Source: Halorussus gelatinilyticus
Lineage (GTDB): Archaea > Halobacteriota > Halobacteria > Halobacteriales > Haladaptataceae
Assembly: GCF_023238445.1 (NCBI RefSeq)
Contig: NZ_CP096658.1
Coordinates: 868,001 to 932,000 of the forward strand
Length of the DNA: 64,000 nt
Direction: 5' to 3'
Part shown: positions 50,748-60,124 of the stretch, piece after piece
Numbering within the stretch: the first letter of the stretch is position 1
Layout of the letters: the number at the start of each line of letters is the position of its first letter
Notes under the pieces: model-generated
Database searches by the model: none
What the model saw: the letters and a program-made list of their open reading frames with translations, nothing else
What the model was told of the DNA's origin: nothing
Program-made: the position numbers and the translations under genes

Positions 50748-52031
50748 ATGGCAGATTATCCGACGATAAGCGAGCAGGTCGAGGACGTCGAGGCCGCTCG
50801 CACCGAGGGCCATCGCAAGATGGACTGGGCGCGCGAACACATGCCGATTCTGACCGCGATGCAGGAAGACTTCGACGCGAACCAGCCCTTCGAAGGCCAG
50901 CGCATCGGGATGGCGATGCACGTCGAGGCCAAGACCGCCGTGCTGGTCGAGACCCTCGCCGAGGGCGGCGCGGAGGTCGCCATCACCGGCTGTAACCCGC
51001 TCTCGACCCACGACGACGTGAGTGCCGCGCTCGACGAACACCCCAACATCACCTCCTACGCCAAGCGCGAGGTGGACGACGAGGAGTACTACGCCGCCAT
51101 CGAAGCCGTCATCTCCCACGAACCCACGATTACGGTGGACGACGGCATGGACCTCGTGGCGGCAATTCACGAGGACTACCCCGAACTCATCGACTCCATC
51201 GTCGGCGGGGCCGAGGAGACCACCACGGGCGTCCACCGACTGCGCGCGATGGACGACGACGGCGCGCTCGACTACCCCGTCTTCGCCGTGAACGACACGC
51301 CGATGAAGCGACTGTTCGACAACGTTCACGGCACCGGCGAGTCGTCGCTGGCGAACATCGCCATGACCACGAACCTCTCGTGGGCGGGCAAGAACGTCGT
51401 CGTCGCGGGCTACGGCGACTGCGGCCGCGGCGTCGCCAAGAAGGCCTCCGGCCAGAACGCGAACGTCATCGTGACCGAGGTCGAACCCCGGCGCGCGCTC
51501 GAAGCCCACATGGAGGGCTACGACGTGATGCCGATGGTCGAGGCCGCCGAAATCGGCGACGTGTTCCTCACCACGACCGGGAACAAGAACGTCGTCACCC
51601 GCGACCACTTCGAGAAGATGGACGACGGCGTCCTGCTGGCCAACGCGGGCCACTTCGACGTGGAGGTCAATCTCGACGACCTCTCTGACCTCGCAGTCGC
51701 CGAGCGCGAGGCCCGCGACGGCGTCCGCGAGTACGAGATGGAGGACGGCCGCCGTCTGAACGTCCTCGCGGAAGGCCGACTCGTCAACCTCGCGTCGCCC
51801 ATCGCGCTGGGCCACCCCGTCGAGGTCATGGACCAGAGCTTCGGCGTGCAGGCGGCCGTCGTCCGCGAACTGGTCGAGAACGGCGACCAGTACGACGCCG
51901 GCGTCCACGAGGTGCCCGACGAACTCGACAAGGAAATCGCGGAAATCAAACTCGACGCCGAGGGCGTCGAGTACGACGACCTGACCGACGAGCAGGCCGA
52001 GTACATGAGCAGTTGGCAGCACGGGACGTAG
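50748..52031 (+). CDS. ahcY: Adenosylhomocysteinase
   Basis: The enzyme hydrolyses S-adenosylhomocysteine to adenosine and homocysteine, recycling the product of methylations. The 427-residue protein has the NAD-binding motif VVAGYGDCGRGVAKKASG, the substrate segment GGAEETTTGVHRL, and the C-terminus with LAEGRLVNLASPIALGHP. Length is normal for archaea. The ATG at 50748 is supported by the family start. It is probably a single-gene unit. Confidence 0.96.
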   Translation: MADYPTISEQVEDVEAARTEGHRKMDWAREHMPILTAMQEDFDANQPFEGQRIGMAMHVEAKTAVLVETLAEGGAEVAITGCNPLSTHDDVSAALDEHPNITSYAKREVDDEEYYAAIEAVISHEPTITVDDGMDLVAAIHEDYPELIDSIVGGAEETTTGVHRLRAMDDDGALDYPVFAVNDTPMKRLFDNVHGTGESSLANIAMTTNLSWAGKNVVVAGYGDCGRGVAKKASGQNANVIVTEVEPRRALEAHMEGYDVMPMVEAAEIGDVFLTTTGNKNVVTRDHFEKMDDGVLLANAGHFDVEVNLDDLSDLAVAEREARDGVREYEMEDGRRLNVLAEGRLVNLASPIALGHPVEVMDQSFGVQAAVVRELVENGDQYDAGVHEVPDELDKEIAEIKLDAEGVEYDDLTDEQAEYMSSWQHGT

Positions 52032-52128
52032 GCACGCCAGCGCACTACGCTCTTCTCGCGGTTCTTATCTCTCCGCACGCACGCGATTCCCGACAAGCAT
52101 TTACCACGTCGCTTCCACGCTCCGCGTC

Positions 52129-53247
52129 GTGCAACGCCGCCAAGTCCTCCAAACGAGCGCGGCGACGCTCGGTGCGGCCGTCGGCCTCACCGGGTGTCTG
52201 TCGAGTTCGAGCGACGACCAGCAGACGCGTCGACCGGATACCGAACGACCGAACGACCGGAGCGACCTCGACGAGACCGATGCCGTCGAGACGGCCTCAG
52301 ACGACCCGGAGACGACCGAGACGCCCGCCGACCCGACCGCACCGCCGCGCGAGTCGGCCGTCTTCGCCGCCGTCGAGGTCAGCGAGGCCCGACTCCTCGT
52401 CACCTTCGAGTCGAACCCCGTCGTGGAGTCGCTGGCCGAGAGCGGTGAGACGACCACCGCCGCGGACGCGACCCGGACCGCGACGAACGAGACCGCTACC
52501 ACGACCACTACCGCGACAGCGAATCGGACGACAACGTCCGGAACCGCCACAGCCTCTGAAACAGCCACCACCACCTCCTCGCTCGGGAGTCTCGGCGACT
52601 CGCTCGCCGCGCTCCTCCCGGTCGGCGTCGCGGCCGGGCGACCCGGCAGAGGAGGCGGCGGCCGCGGCGGACGGAGCGGTGGCGGTCGAAACGGCGGGAG
52701 CGGAAGCGGCGGCAGTGGGTGGGGCGGTAGCGGTGGCGGCGTTGGAGGTAGCGGCGGTAGCGGAAGGAGCGGGAGCGGACGCAGTGGCGGCTCGAAATCC
52801 GGAAGCGGAAGCGGTAGTAGCGGGAGCGGTGGCCGCAAGCCGAGTCCGGGCAAGCGCGGAAGCGGCGAGAGTCCCGCTCGCGGGCGGAACGGCCGACACA
52901 AGTGGCACGGCGGGAGCTACGCCGCGTGGCGCGGCCGGCACGGCCACCGCGTCCGGGACGCCGACGCCCGCGTGGTCCAGTGCGGCGTCGGCTACATCGG
53001 CGACCCGGACGCCACCGAGGAGGAGCTTCCCGGCGCGGGACCGGTGGAGTGGACCCACCGGTGCGACGGCGACCACGACGAGATGGCCGTCGTGCCGTCC
53101 GACCCCGGTTGGTACCGCGTCGGCGCTCGACTCCGGGGGACGGCCGAGGGCCGCGACTTCGGGTGGGAAGCCGTGGACGCGAAGCTCGTAGACGGCGACG
53201 ACGGTTGGCGAATCGACGCCCAGTGGAAGGTCTCGCCCCGGCTCTGA
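52129..53247 (+). CDS. Lipoprotein with long Thr/Gly/Ser-rich linker
   Basis: The 372-residue protein starts (GTG) with a Tat-like lipoprotein signal (MQRRQVLQTSAATLGAAVGLTGC). A Thr/Ala-rich region (about 118-150) and a Gly/Ser/Arg-rich stretch (about 165-260) follow. The C-terminus is a compact domain with conserved Trp and Cys (VQCGVGYIGDPDATEEE, VEWTHRCDGDHDEMAV, WRIDAQWKVSP). Export and surface anchoring are likely; function is unknown. Repeated Gly/Ser codons make it prone to slippage. Confidence 0.72.
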   Translation: MQRRQVLQTSAATLGAAVGLTGCLSSSSDDQQTRRPDTERPNDRSDLDETDAVETASDDPETTETPADPTAPPRESAVFAAVEVSEARLLVTFESNPVVESLAESGETTTAADATRTATNETATTTTTATANRTTTSGTATASETATTTSSLGSLGDSLAALLPVGVAAGRPGRGGGGRGGRSGGGRNGGSGSGGSGWGGSGGGVGGSGGSGRSGSGRSGGSKSGSGSGSSGSGGRKPSPGKRGSGESPARGRNGRHKWHGGSYAAWRGRHGHRVRDADARVVQCGVGYIGDPDATEEELPGAGPVEWTHRCDGDHDEMAVVPSDPGWYRVGARLRGTAEGRDFGWEAVDAKLVDGDDGWRIDAQWKVSPRL

Positions 53248-53315
53248 GGCCGGCGAGCGCGAGGGGACGGCTCGCGGTCGCTAACGCTTTTTCTCCGGAG
53301 CGCGTAGTCCGAATC

Positions 53316-54269
53316 GTGACCCTTCAGTACGACCATCGACCGAGTGAGACGGCGAGGCCCTACCTCGACGCGCTCGCGGACGTCTGCGACCACTACGACG
53401 TGGACGCCGAATCGGCGTACGCGACGCTCCCCGACCCCGCCGGACGCGTCCACTACCTGACCGCTGGCGAGGGACCGCCCCTGCTCTTGCTCCACGGTCT
53501 CAGCACGACGGCGACCAGTTGGGTCCCGATGTTCGACGCGCTGACCGACCAGTTCACCGTCTACGCGCCCGACCGGCCGGGCCGGGGGCTCTCGACCGCG
53601 GTGGACTACCGCGAGACCGGGTTCCGGGAGTTCGGCGTCGAGTACGTCGCGGACTTTCTGGACGCGGTGGGGGTCGAGGAGACCGCCGTGATGGGCAACT
53701 CGCTCGGCGGGTTCCAGTCGCTCGCGCTCGCGGTGGACCACCCCGAGCGCGTCGAGCGACTCTGCGCCATCGGCGCGCCCGCCGGTCTCTCGCGCGACAT
53801 CCCGACCTTCTTCCGGCTGTTCGACCTGCCGGGGGTCGGCCGCTGGCTGTTCGACTACTTCGAGACCGAGACGGTGCCCGAAGCCCGCGCGGAGTTCCAG
53901 CGCATCAACGTCGAGGACGACGCCGCGGTTCCCGACGCCTACTTCCGGCCGGGGGTCGTCGGCGAGGACCTGCCCGGCCAGCGCGAGAGCCTCTGGTCGA
54001 TGCTGGAGACGCTGGGGACGATGCGCGGGATGCGCTCGCAGTTCGACCTCCGGGCGGAGGTTCGGGACCTCGACCTGCCGACTCGGTTCGTCTGGGGGAC
54101 CGAGGACTACTTCTGGCCGCCCTCGGTCGGTCGCCCGGTCGCGGGCGCGATGGCGAACGCCGACTTCGTGACGCTGCAGGACCACGGCCACATGCCGTGG
54201 CTGGAACCCACCGACGACGCGACGGAGGCCGCGGTCGAGTTTCTGGCGGGCGAGGTCGGACCCGAGTAG
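53316..54269 (+). CDS. Alpha/beta hydrolase
   Basis: The 317-residue protein has the alpha/beta-hydrolase core: LLLLHGLSTTATSW, the nucleophile elbow GNSLGG (Ser), an Asp near FVWGTEDYFWPP, and the His in QDHGHMPWLE. A lid domain with aromatic residues (about 165-235) forms the substrate cover. The substrate is unknown. A TATA-like gctttttct lies about 28 nt before the GTG at 53316, consistent with a leaderless start. Confidence 0.85.
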   Translation: MTLQYDHRPSETARPYLDALADVCDHYDVDAESAYATLPDPAGRVHYLTAGEGPPLLLLHGLSTTATSWVPMFDALTDQFTVYAPDRPGRGLSTAVDYRETGFREFGVEYVADFLDAVGVEETAVMGNSLGGFQSLALAVDHPERVERLCAIGAPAGLSRDIPTFFRLFDLPGVGRWLFDYFETETVPEARAEFQRINVEDDAAVPDAYFRPGVVGEDLPGQRESLWSMLETLGTMRGMRSQFDLRAEVRDLDLPTRFVWGTEDYFWPPSVGRPVAGAMANADFVTLQDHGHMPWLEPTDDATEAAVEFLAGEVGPE

Positions 54270-55106
54270 CTATTCCGCCGATTCCTCGCCGCCGCGCACG
54301 ACGTGGCCGTACTTCAGCAGGGCGACGAAGACCGACCCGCCGATGACGTTACCGACCGTGGCGAGCGCGAGGAATCCGGCGTACTGCGCGAGCGAGATGT
54401 TCGGCGAGACGAGCGCGCCCGCCAGCACCTCGACGTTGCCCGCGATGGAGTGGGGCAGGTGTGCGAGACCGATGCTGGTCGTGACCAGCCAGACGACCGC
54501 GAGGCGCGAGATGCTCTCGCGCGCGGCCGTCAACAGCCACGAGAGCAGTCCCATCAGCCACCCCGCGACGACGCCGCCGGCGAGCAGTATCGTCGGCCCG
54601 TGTTCCGTGAGGTGTAGCGCGATGTCGGTGAACGCCGACGGCTCGACGATGCCGTAGGCGGGCGCGAAGTACACCATCCCGACGGCGAAGAGGCCGCCGC
54701 CGAGGATGTTCCCGCCGTAGACGAGCGCCCAGAGTCGAGCCAGTTGCCCGATACTCGCCCGGCCGTCGAGGACCGGGAGCGCGGCGCGAGTCGTGTGTTC
54801 GGTGAACAGCTCCGACCGGCCCCCGATGACGAAGATGAACCCGACAGCGTAGGCGTTGGCGACGACGATTCGGGTCAGGGGGTCGCCCCACGACCCGCCG
54901 ACGACGGTGAGCAGGACCGCCATCAGCAGGGGACCGAAGCCGATGTCGAGTCCGGCCGAGACGCCCGAGAGGAACAGGCCGTCCGCCGGTCGTTCGAGTT
55001 CCTCCAACCCCTCCTGAATCTCCTCGGCCAGAATCTCCTGCTTGGCCTTCTGTCCCTCCCCCGGCGCTTCGGTCCGAATTCGCTGGTCGAGTTCCTCCTT
55101 GGCCAC
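54270..55106 (-). CDS. Formate/nitrite transporter (FNT) family channel
   Basis: FNT channels pass formate, nitrite or similar monovalent anions. The 278-residue protein has a cytoplasmic N-terminal helix (about 45 residues) and six membrane helices, with FNT features FGPLLMAVLLTVVGG, YGGNILGGGLFAVG and HSIAGNVEVLAG. It is of the YfdC-like branch with a longer N-terminus. Nitrite is a plausible substrate given the nearby denitrification genes, but no regulon palindrome precedes it. A TATA-like ctttttgtt precedes the GTG at 55106, which I choose over a TTG at 55133. Confidence 0.85.
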   Translation of the reverse strand: MAKEELDQRIRTEAPGEGQKAKQEILAEEIQEGLEELERPADGLFLSGVSAGLDIGFGPLLMAVLLTVVGGSWGDPLTRIVVANAYAVGFIFVIGGRSELFTEHTTRAALPVLDGRASIGQLARLWALVYGGNILGGGLFAVGMVYFAPAYGIVEPSAFTDIALHLTEHGPTILLAGGVVAGWLMGLLSWLLTAARESISRLAVVWLVTTSIGLAHLPHSIAGNVEVLAGALVSPNISLAQYAGFLALATVGNVIGGSVFVALLKYGHVVRGGEESAE

Positions 55107-55306
55107 GGCAGAGTGAGTCGGCCCGTCGAACAAAAAGCGGTCCGGCCGCGAACCGAGTTGGTGAGTGGCCGGGCCGGACCGGTGTGCGGCCGGACCGCAG
55201 CGACCGAGACCGGGCGTTCACTTTCACCGCGCTCCCGAGAGACTTAACACCCGGAAGGAAGCAGTAGCAAATATGGCAGACACGACGGGTCTTCAGGGGG
55301 TGGCCG

Positions 55307-55801
55307 ATGTCCAACGCCAAGGGTGACAGGCGCGAGCGGGAACTCGTCAACCGACTCGACGAGGCCGGATTCGCGGTCATGCGCGCGCCAGCCAGCGGGA
55401 GCGCGACCGAGCGCGAACTCCCGGACGTGCTGGCGGGCGACGGCGTCGCCTTCTACGCCATCGAGGCCAAATCGAGTTCTGGCGACCCCATCTATCTCAC
55501 GGGCGAGGAGGTCGAGGCGCTGGTGTACTTCTCGCAGAACTTCGGGGCGAAGCCCAAAATCGGGGTGCGGTTCGACCGCGAGGACTGGTTCTTCTTCCAC
55601 CCCGCGGACGTTCATCAGACCGACGGCGGTAACTACCGCGTCAAGAAGGAGACCGCGCTCGACGCGGGCGACCCGCTCGACGCGCTCCGCGAGAGCGACG
55701 ACGCCGACGACGAAGACGACGGCCACGACATCCGCGACGTGCTTCACGCGGTCGAACAAGGCGTCCTCTCGCCGGACGAGGCGGCGTCGATGCTGGAGTA
55801 A
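55307..55801 (+). CDS. hjc: Archaeal Holliday junction resolvase Hjc
   Basis: Hjc is a dimeric nuclease that cuts four-way DNA junctions in recombination. The 164-residue protein has the nuclease core: [50 protein letters not shown] (with the Glu/Asp/Lys catalytic set), and [24 protein letters not shown] haloarchaeal acidic C-terminal extension ([11 protein letters not shown]) precedes a short helix. It is divergent from the FNT gene. Confidence 0.95.
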   Translation: MSNAKGDRRERELVNRLDEAGFAVMRAPASGSATERELPDVLAGDGVAFYAIEAKSSSGDPIYLTGEEVEALVYFSQNFGAKPKIGVRFDREDWFFFHPADVHQTDGGNYRVKKETALDAGDPLDALRESDDADDEDDGHDIRDVLHAVEQGVLSPDEAASMLE

Positions 55802-56154
55802 CGCGCCCACCCGTCTTCGGTACTTCTCCCGCACATCGGTCGGTAGAGAAACCCTCCCCACGCACCGGTCAGTATGAAAAATTATATGGATTTTGTGACT
55901 ATATTCCCTACCGTCGGTGGCGGAGCAGGGTTTCGGTCGAGCGTCGCCCGCGGGCTACGTCACCGACCGTCGCATTGCAACTGGCCACACGTTCCGAACG
56001 CCGGAGCATCCAGCGGGAGGCCCGCGGCGGTCCGGAGGCGGGGCACGCCATCGGAGGGCCGGACCGCCGCAGTCGCTCGCTCTTCGGCGTCCTCGGAGGT
56101 GGTGCGTACTGCTCTCGATTCCGTTCGGGGCACGCTCGCTTCTCGCTGTCGTCG
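55802..56154. other. 353-bp intergenic region, no gene seen
   Basis: An AT-rich patch at 55873-55912 (gaaaaattatatgg) stands out against the GC-rich surroundings and could hold a promoter. No reading frame on either strand looks coding, and no structured RNA is obvious. Confidence 0.45.
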
Positions 56155-56850
56155 TCAGACGGTCGCCTCGAAGTCGTCGAGCGCCGACTGGTCCTCGCGC
56201 TCGGCGGGGCGAACGTCCTCGCGCCTGCGGGCGAGTCGCCCCCGCGGGAACGAGTAGCGCCGGAGGTGGCGCGGTTGCAGGTCCCCGGAGCCGAGGCCCG
56301 CCGGCACCGGGTACATCGCTTCGACCACCACGTCGTCGGGGCGGTACGCCGCGTTGGACGAGTACTCCGCGACGGTGCAGCCGTGGCCGGTAATCTCCAC
56401 CTCGTCGGCCCGCCGGGACGTCGTCCGGACGACGACCAGCAGGTCGCCGGTCTCGCGGTCCACGACCGTCTCGCCGGGGTCCAGTCCGCACTCCTCGCAG
56501 AAGTGCGGGCCGCGGTCGGTCTCGTCCACGAAGCGTTCGTCGCCGCAGTTCCGGCACGTGACCGCCTGCTGGCCGGGCGGCGGGACGCGTCCCTCCGTGA
56601 CCTCCATCGCCACCCGCCGGAGGTGCTTGCACCTGACGCCCCGGAAGTTGTGGTCCGGGCAGGTGCAGCGTCCGCCGGGCAGGTCCACGGAGTAGGTGTT
56701 ACCGCTCTGGCTCTCGATTTCGTAGACGCCGCCGCCGAGCGGCGTGACCGCCATGCGCTCCATCCGGGCGCGCTGGGACCTGATGTCGGTCACGCCCTCG
56801 ACTGGCGGGAGCGATGCGTGCGTTCGTTCGGAAGCTGTTGTGTTTGCCAT
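56155..56850 (-). CDS. SWIM zinc-finger protein with a second zinc ribbon
   Basis: The 231-residue protein has a SWIM motif CTCPDHNFRGVRCKHL (CxC...CxH) at about residues 62-77, then a ribbon CRNCGDERFVDETDRGPHFCEECG near 99-122. An Arg/Glu-rich C-terminus follows. SWIM domains bind DNA or protein partners in recombination-associated and ubiquitin-like systems. Function here is unknown. The ATG at 56850 gives a reasonable N-terminus (MANTTASERTHASLP). Confidence 0.85.
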   Translation of the reverse strand: MANTTASERTHASLPPVEGVTDIRSQRARMERMAVTPLGGGVYEIESQSGNTYSVDLPGGRCTCPDHNFRGVRCKHLRRVAMEVTEGRVPPPGQQAVTCRNCGDERFVDETDRGPHFCEECGLDPGETVVDRETGDLLVVVRTTSRRADEVEITGHGCTVAEYSSNAAYRPDDVVVEAMYPVPAGLGSGDLQPRHLRRYSFPRGRLARRREDVRPAEREDQSALDDFEATV

Positions 56851-57060
56851 GGGCTTCCCTCTCTGTGTGCGGCCGGCCGACGACTTCCGAAATCGGCGTC
56901 TCGACCCCCAAACCTCGCGTTGTCGGCCGGTTCCGCGTACGAATAGGTAGGTGCTGGACACTCCTAAGTCTTGCATCTACCAACTCGGCTAGACGTGCGG
57001 GAGAGCGCGGTAATGGGCCAATAACGAGTAAATTCGATAATATTTAGTGCGAATTAATCG
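56851..57060. other. Intergenic sequence with AT-rich promoter-like patch
   Basis: The stretch 57028-57058 (cgagtaaattcgataatatttag and onward) is AT-rich and resembles a promoter. It precedes the structured GC-rich element at 57061-57330. Nothing else is recognisable. Confidence 0.45.
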
Positions 57061-57330
57061 GGGGCCAGCGAGCGCCCAATTCCAGCCGGCAATTTTCAGC
57101 GAGCCGACGGCTCGCGCACCAGCGATTCGACCGCGAGCGAGGAGCGGGAGCGCGGCGCGAAGCGCCGCGCGACGCGACGAGCGAGCGGACCAAGGGAGGA
57201 CCAGAGCGAGCGCAGCGAGCGGCGGGACGACCGCCGTGTTTTTGATCAACCTTTTGCAAGCGAGCAAGGGCGAGCGCCAGCGGCGCTCGCCCGACCGAGC
57301 GCTGGAAAAGGTTGTGGTCGTTCCGAAGCC
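57061..57330. repeat. Structured GAGCGAG-rich intergenic element
   Basis: It contains several perfect inverted repeats: 57099-57105/57109-57115, 57150-57158/57162-57170 and 57268-57278/57282-57292. An outer stem, 57247-57255/57306-57314 (caacctttt with aaaaggttg), encloses the last. Between them is a dense run of gagcg/agcgag words. No protein frame is convincing. It may be a non-coding RNA gene or a degenerate mobile repeat. Confidence 0.55.
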
Positions 57331-57360
57331 CTTTTGCCGATACCCTCGGAATCGTCGGCC

Positions 57361-57561
57361 ATGGTAGATAAGGAGACGCGCCGCGAGATTCTCGTCGGTG
57401 CGGGTTCCGTCGGGGTCTTCATCGCCCTTCTCGTCGGCGTGGGCACGACCTACGGCAACGGCGGGCTCACGCAGACGGGCGCGTTGGCAGTCGTGGGCGT
57501 CATCGTCTTGTTCGTGCTGTTGATGACCGGCGTCGGCCTCTGGATGTCGCGGCAGTACTGA
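57361..57561 (+). CDS. Small two-TM protein (DUF7472-like)
   Basis: The 66-residue protein has two hydrophobic helices (about 10-28 and 37-60) with a short loop YGNGGLTQTG, and a basic/aromatic end MSRQY. I associate the pattern with haloarchaeal DUF7472, with limited certainty. No function is known. It lies about 30 bp after the structured element. Confidence 0.7.
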   Translation: MVDKETRREILVGAGSVGVFIALLVGVGTTYGNGGLTQTGALAVVGVIVLFVLLMTGVGLWMSRQY

Positions 57562-57816
57562 ATTTCAAATCGAATTTTAGGGTCGCTCTTTTCGGAATCG
57601 TTCTTTTCGGATTTCGGCGGCGGGGTCTCGCCTCTTATTTTCGTGGAAGACGAAGTAGCGAGAAGCCGATTCGACGGGACGAGACGAGAAACGGAAAGAG
57701 AGAGTGGAACGACGCTAGCTCTCTCCGACTCGAAGGAGTCACCGCAACTGCACTGCAACCGCACCGCGCCGGGTAGTCCGCGGAATATCCGAGAGAAACC
57801 GGGCGAGGCATCAGAT

Positions 57817-58893
57817 TCAGACGTTCTCCGCCGTGTCGAGCGCGTCCTCGTAGTAGGCCAGCGGATGGGAAATCGAGTCGCATCGGGCGTCGGTCGTCGG
57901 ATCCTCGTCGTCGGCGACCGGGCACTCGCCGTAGGCCGCCATCGTCTCGCAGGAGGGCGGCGCGTACTGCGCGCCCGACTCGTCGCCGACCCTGCTCGCT
58001 CGGTAGCGGACCGCTTTGGCGCGCGTGTCGCCGTCCACGCCACAGAGCGCCAGTAGTTCGTCGGTGTCGGCGTTGGCGCTGGTCAGGAACGAGACCAGTG
58101 CAAATTCGGCGGGGTCGCTCAGGTCCTCGCCGCCCTGCGCTCGCTCGACCAGCGAGGCGACGCAGGGCGGGAAGCAGTCGGGCGCGAGGACGGGGATGTC
58201 CCGCGAGATATCGATTTCGGAGAACGTGTCCTGCAACTCGGCCACTTCGTCGGTCAGGCCAGCGCGAATCTCGTCGGGCACGTCGGTCGGCAGGCCCGCG
58301 GCGACGCGCTGGCGGACCGCCTCCCGGAGGAGTTCGTGGAGTTCGCGCTCGGAGACCTTCACCGCGCCGTCGGCGAGTTGCCGGGTGGCGAGCGTCCACG
58401 ATTCGCCGTCGAGGTTCGACGAGAGCGCCAGATAGCGCCCGACCGCGACGCGGTAGCCGTCGCCCGAGGGCGTCTCGCGGACCGCGCCCGCGAGGTCGAA
58501 CTCAGCGAGGAGCGCGTCGAGCGAGATGGCGGTGTCGGCGGTGGATTTGAGGCCGTCGTCGGGGTTCTCGAAGTCGTCGGTGAACCGCTCGTAGGCGGTG
58601 TCGGCCTCCGAACTGGCGTACTTCTCGACCGCGCCGGGCGCGTCCACGAGCGACACGAGGACGCGCGCGACCGGGTACGAGAGCAGTTCCGCGCGCGTAC
58701 TCCAGCGCCGCTCGCCGTCGGGGCCCGGCCGGACCGTCCCGTCGACGAGCGCGCGGCGCACCCGCTCGACGCCGCGTTCGACCGCGGGGTGGCGCTCGTC
58801 GCCCGTCACGACGCCGACGAGACCGATGTCGGCCTCGCGGACGCTCTCGCGGGCCGCCGCGAGGAACGGGTACCGGGCGTGAAGCGGGTCCAT
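57817..58893 (-). CDS. priL: DNA primase large subunit PriL
   Basis: PriL is the regulatory, Fe-S-containing subunit of the archaeal/eukaryotic-type primase. The 358-residue protein has the N-terminal helical domain starting MDPLHARYPFLAAARESV. The C-terminal Fe-S domain carries four Cys, in CFPPCVASL, SCETMAAYGEC and DARCDSISHPLAYYED. Length is typical. The catalytic subunit PriS is not in the window. The ATG at 58893 is strongly supported by family similarity. Confidence 0.92.
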   Translation of the reverse strand: MDPLHARYPFLAAARESVREADIGLVGVVTGDERHPAVERGVERVRRALVDGTVRPGPDGERRWSTRAELLSYPVARVLVSLVDAPGAVEKYASSEADTAYERFTDDFENPDDGLKSTADTAISLDALLAEFDLAGAVRETPSGDGYRVAVGRYLALSSNLDGESWTLATRQLADGAVKVSERELHELLREAVRQRVAAGLPTDVPDEIRAGLTDEVAELQDTFSEIDISRDIPVLAPDCFPPCVASLVERAQGGEDLSDPAEFALVSFLTSANADTDELLALCGVDGDTRAKAVRYRASRVGDESGAQYAPPSCETMAAYGECPVADDEDPTTDARCDSISHPLAYYEDALDTAENV

Positions 58894-58971
58894 ACTCGCC
58901 CCATTTCGGCCGACCCCGATAAACGCGACGAATCGGATGGGTTGATACGGCCGACGGTCCTCTGTCCCGAC

Positions 58972-59346
58972 ATGACCGAGGCGACCGAAACCGCACGGGC
59001 GTACTACGACGCCATCGACGCGGGCGACTACGACCGCTTCGCCGACCTGCTCGCGCCCGGCGTGGTCCACGAGCGCCCGGACCGGACCATCGAGGGGCGA
59101 GACACGCTGGTGGGGTTCATGCGTGACGACCGGCCGAACGAGGACACGTCCCACGAGGTCCGGACCGTCTTCGCCGCGAGCGACGGGGTGGCGGTCGAGG
59201 GTCGCCTGCTGGACGCCGACGGCGCTCCGATGTTCGCGTTCGTAGACAGCTTCGACGTCGAGGACAGGCCGGACGAGAGCGAGGCGGACGCAGGTCGAGA
59301 CGGTGGGCGTCCGAGCATCGCTCGAATCCGGACCTACACCCGTTGA
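58972..59346 (+). CDS. SnoaL-like / NTF2-fold protein
   Basis: The 124-residue protein has the NTF2-like pattern: ETARAYYDAIDAGDYDRFADLLAPGVVHERPDRTIEGRDTLVGFM, followed by strands ending in IARIRTYTR. Such proteins bind small hydrophobic ligands or act as isomerase-like enzymes; the ligand here is unknown. It is divergent from priL with a 78-bp gap. Confidence 0.83.
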   Translation: MTEATETARAYYDAIDAGDYDRFADLLAPGVVHERPDRTIEGRDTLVGFMRDDRPNEDTSHEVRTVFAASDGVAVEGRLLDADGAPMFAFVDSFDVEDRPDESEADAGRDGGRPSIARIRTYTR

Positions 59347-59419
59347 GTACCGACACCCGGTAGCTACGGATGCCACTCGCTGCCAAAACTTATCCCTCGG
59401 CTGTGCCTCTCTAGTTACC

Positions 59420-59593
59420 ATGGGCCTCTTCAGAGACCTCGGCAACAAAGTCGAGAAATTCAAGCAGGCGTCGGAAGCCGCGGCCGACGAGGAAGCGAGC
59501 CACGAGTGTAGGGACTGCGGCGAGAAGTTCTTCGCCGACCGCGAGACGTGCCCCGAGTGCGGGAGTTCCGACGTGACGCCGCTGGGCGAGTAA
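59420..59593 (+). CDS. Small zinc-ribbon protein
   Basis: The 57-residue protein has an amphipathic N-terminal helix (MGLFRDLGNKVEKFKQASEAA) and a zinc ribbon CRDCGEKFFADRETCPECG (two CxxC pairs). A TATA-like cttatccc lies about 30 nt before the ATG at 59420. Function is unknown; the helix may attach it to a membrane surface. Confidence 0.8.
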   Translation: MGLFRDLGNKVEKFKQASEAAADEEASHECRDCGEKFFADRETCPECGSSDVTPLGE

Positions 59594-59701
59594 CGGCGGT
59601 CACGAGTCGGCCCCGTAAGGAAGCAGATGCGTCGCCGGCGCACTCCGGTCGTCGGACGGGACGCGTTCCGGAACCCCAACCGATACGTGTGGCAGTTTCC
59701 A

Positions 59702-60124
59702 ATGGCCGCCATGAACTACATCGCGTGGGCGGTCGTCGCGCTGGTCGGCTACTCGGTCTTCACGCCGTTGGCGAGTCTGGCGACGAACCAGATTCCGAGT
59801 ACCGTCGTCGCGCTGGTCGCCAACAGCATGCTCGCGCTCGGGGCCGCCGGGGTCATCGCCTACCGGGACGAGTCGGTCGTGCCCTACCTCCTCGGCGAGA
59901 ACGCGGTGTACATGTACGCCGCGGGGGTCTTCCTCACGGTCGGCATCCTCGCGTACTATCAGGCGCTCGGGGCCGGCCCCGTCAGCACGGTCGTCCCCAT
60001 CTTCGGGATGTTCCTGGTCGGGAGCTCGCTGCTCGGCGTCGTGTTCCTGAACGACCCGCTGACAGCGAAGAAGGCCCTCGGAATCGTGCTGGCGGCCGTC
60101 GGGGTCTACCTGACGACGAGTTAA
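59702..60124 (+). CDS. EamA-type transporter, single-repeat
   Basis: The 140-residue protein has four to five hydrophobic helices and the EamA half-repeat pattern (NYIAWAVVALVGYSVFTPLASLATNQ and YYQALGAGPVSTVVPIFGMFLVGSSLLGVVFLNDPLTAKKALGIVLAAVGVYL). Full DMT transporters hold two such repeats, so this would act as a dimer. Substrate is unknown. Its stop codon overlaps that of serS by 3 nt on the opposite strand. Start choice between 59702 and 59711 is open. Confidence 0.8.
   Translation: MAAMNYIAWAVVALVGYSVFTPLASLATNQIPSTVVALVANSMLALGAAGVIAYRDESVVPYLLGENAVYMYAAGVFLTVGILAYYQALGAGPVSTVVPIFGMFLVGSSLLGVVFLNDPLTAKKALGIVLAAVGVYLTTS

Noticed and set aside
55874-56257. Open frame beginning MKNYMDFVTIF in the AT-rich patch after hjc
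   Set aside because: After twelve residues it turns into Arg/Ser-rich sequence with shadow-frame composition and overlaps the SWIM gene.
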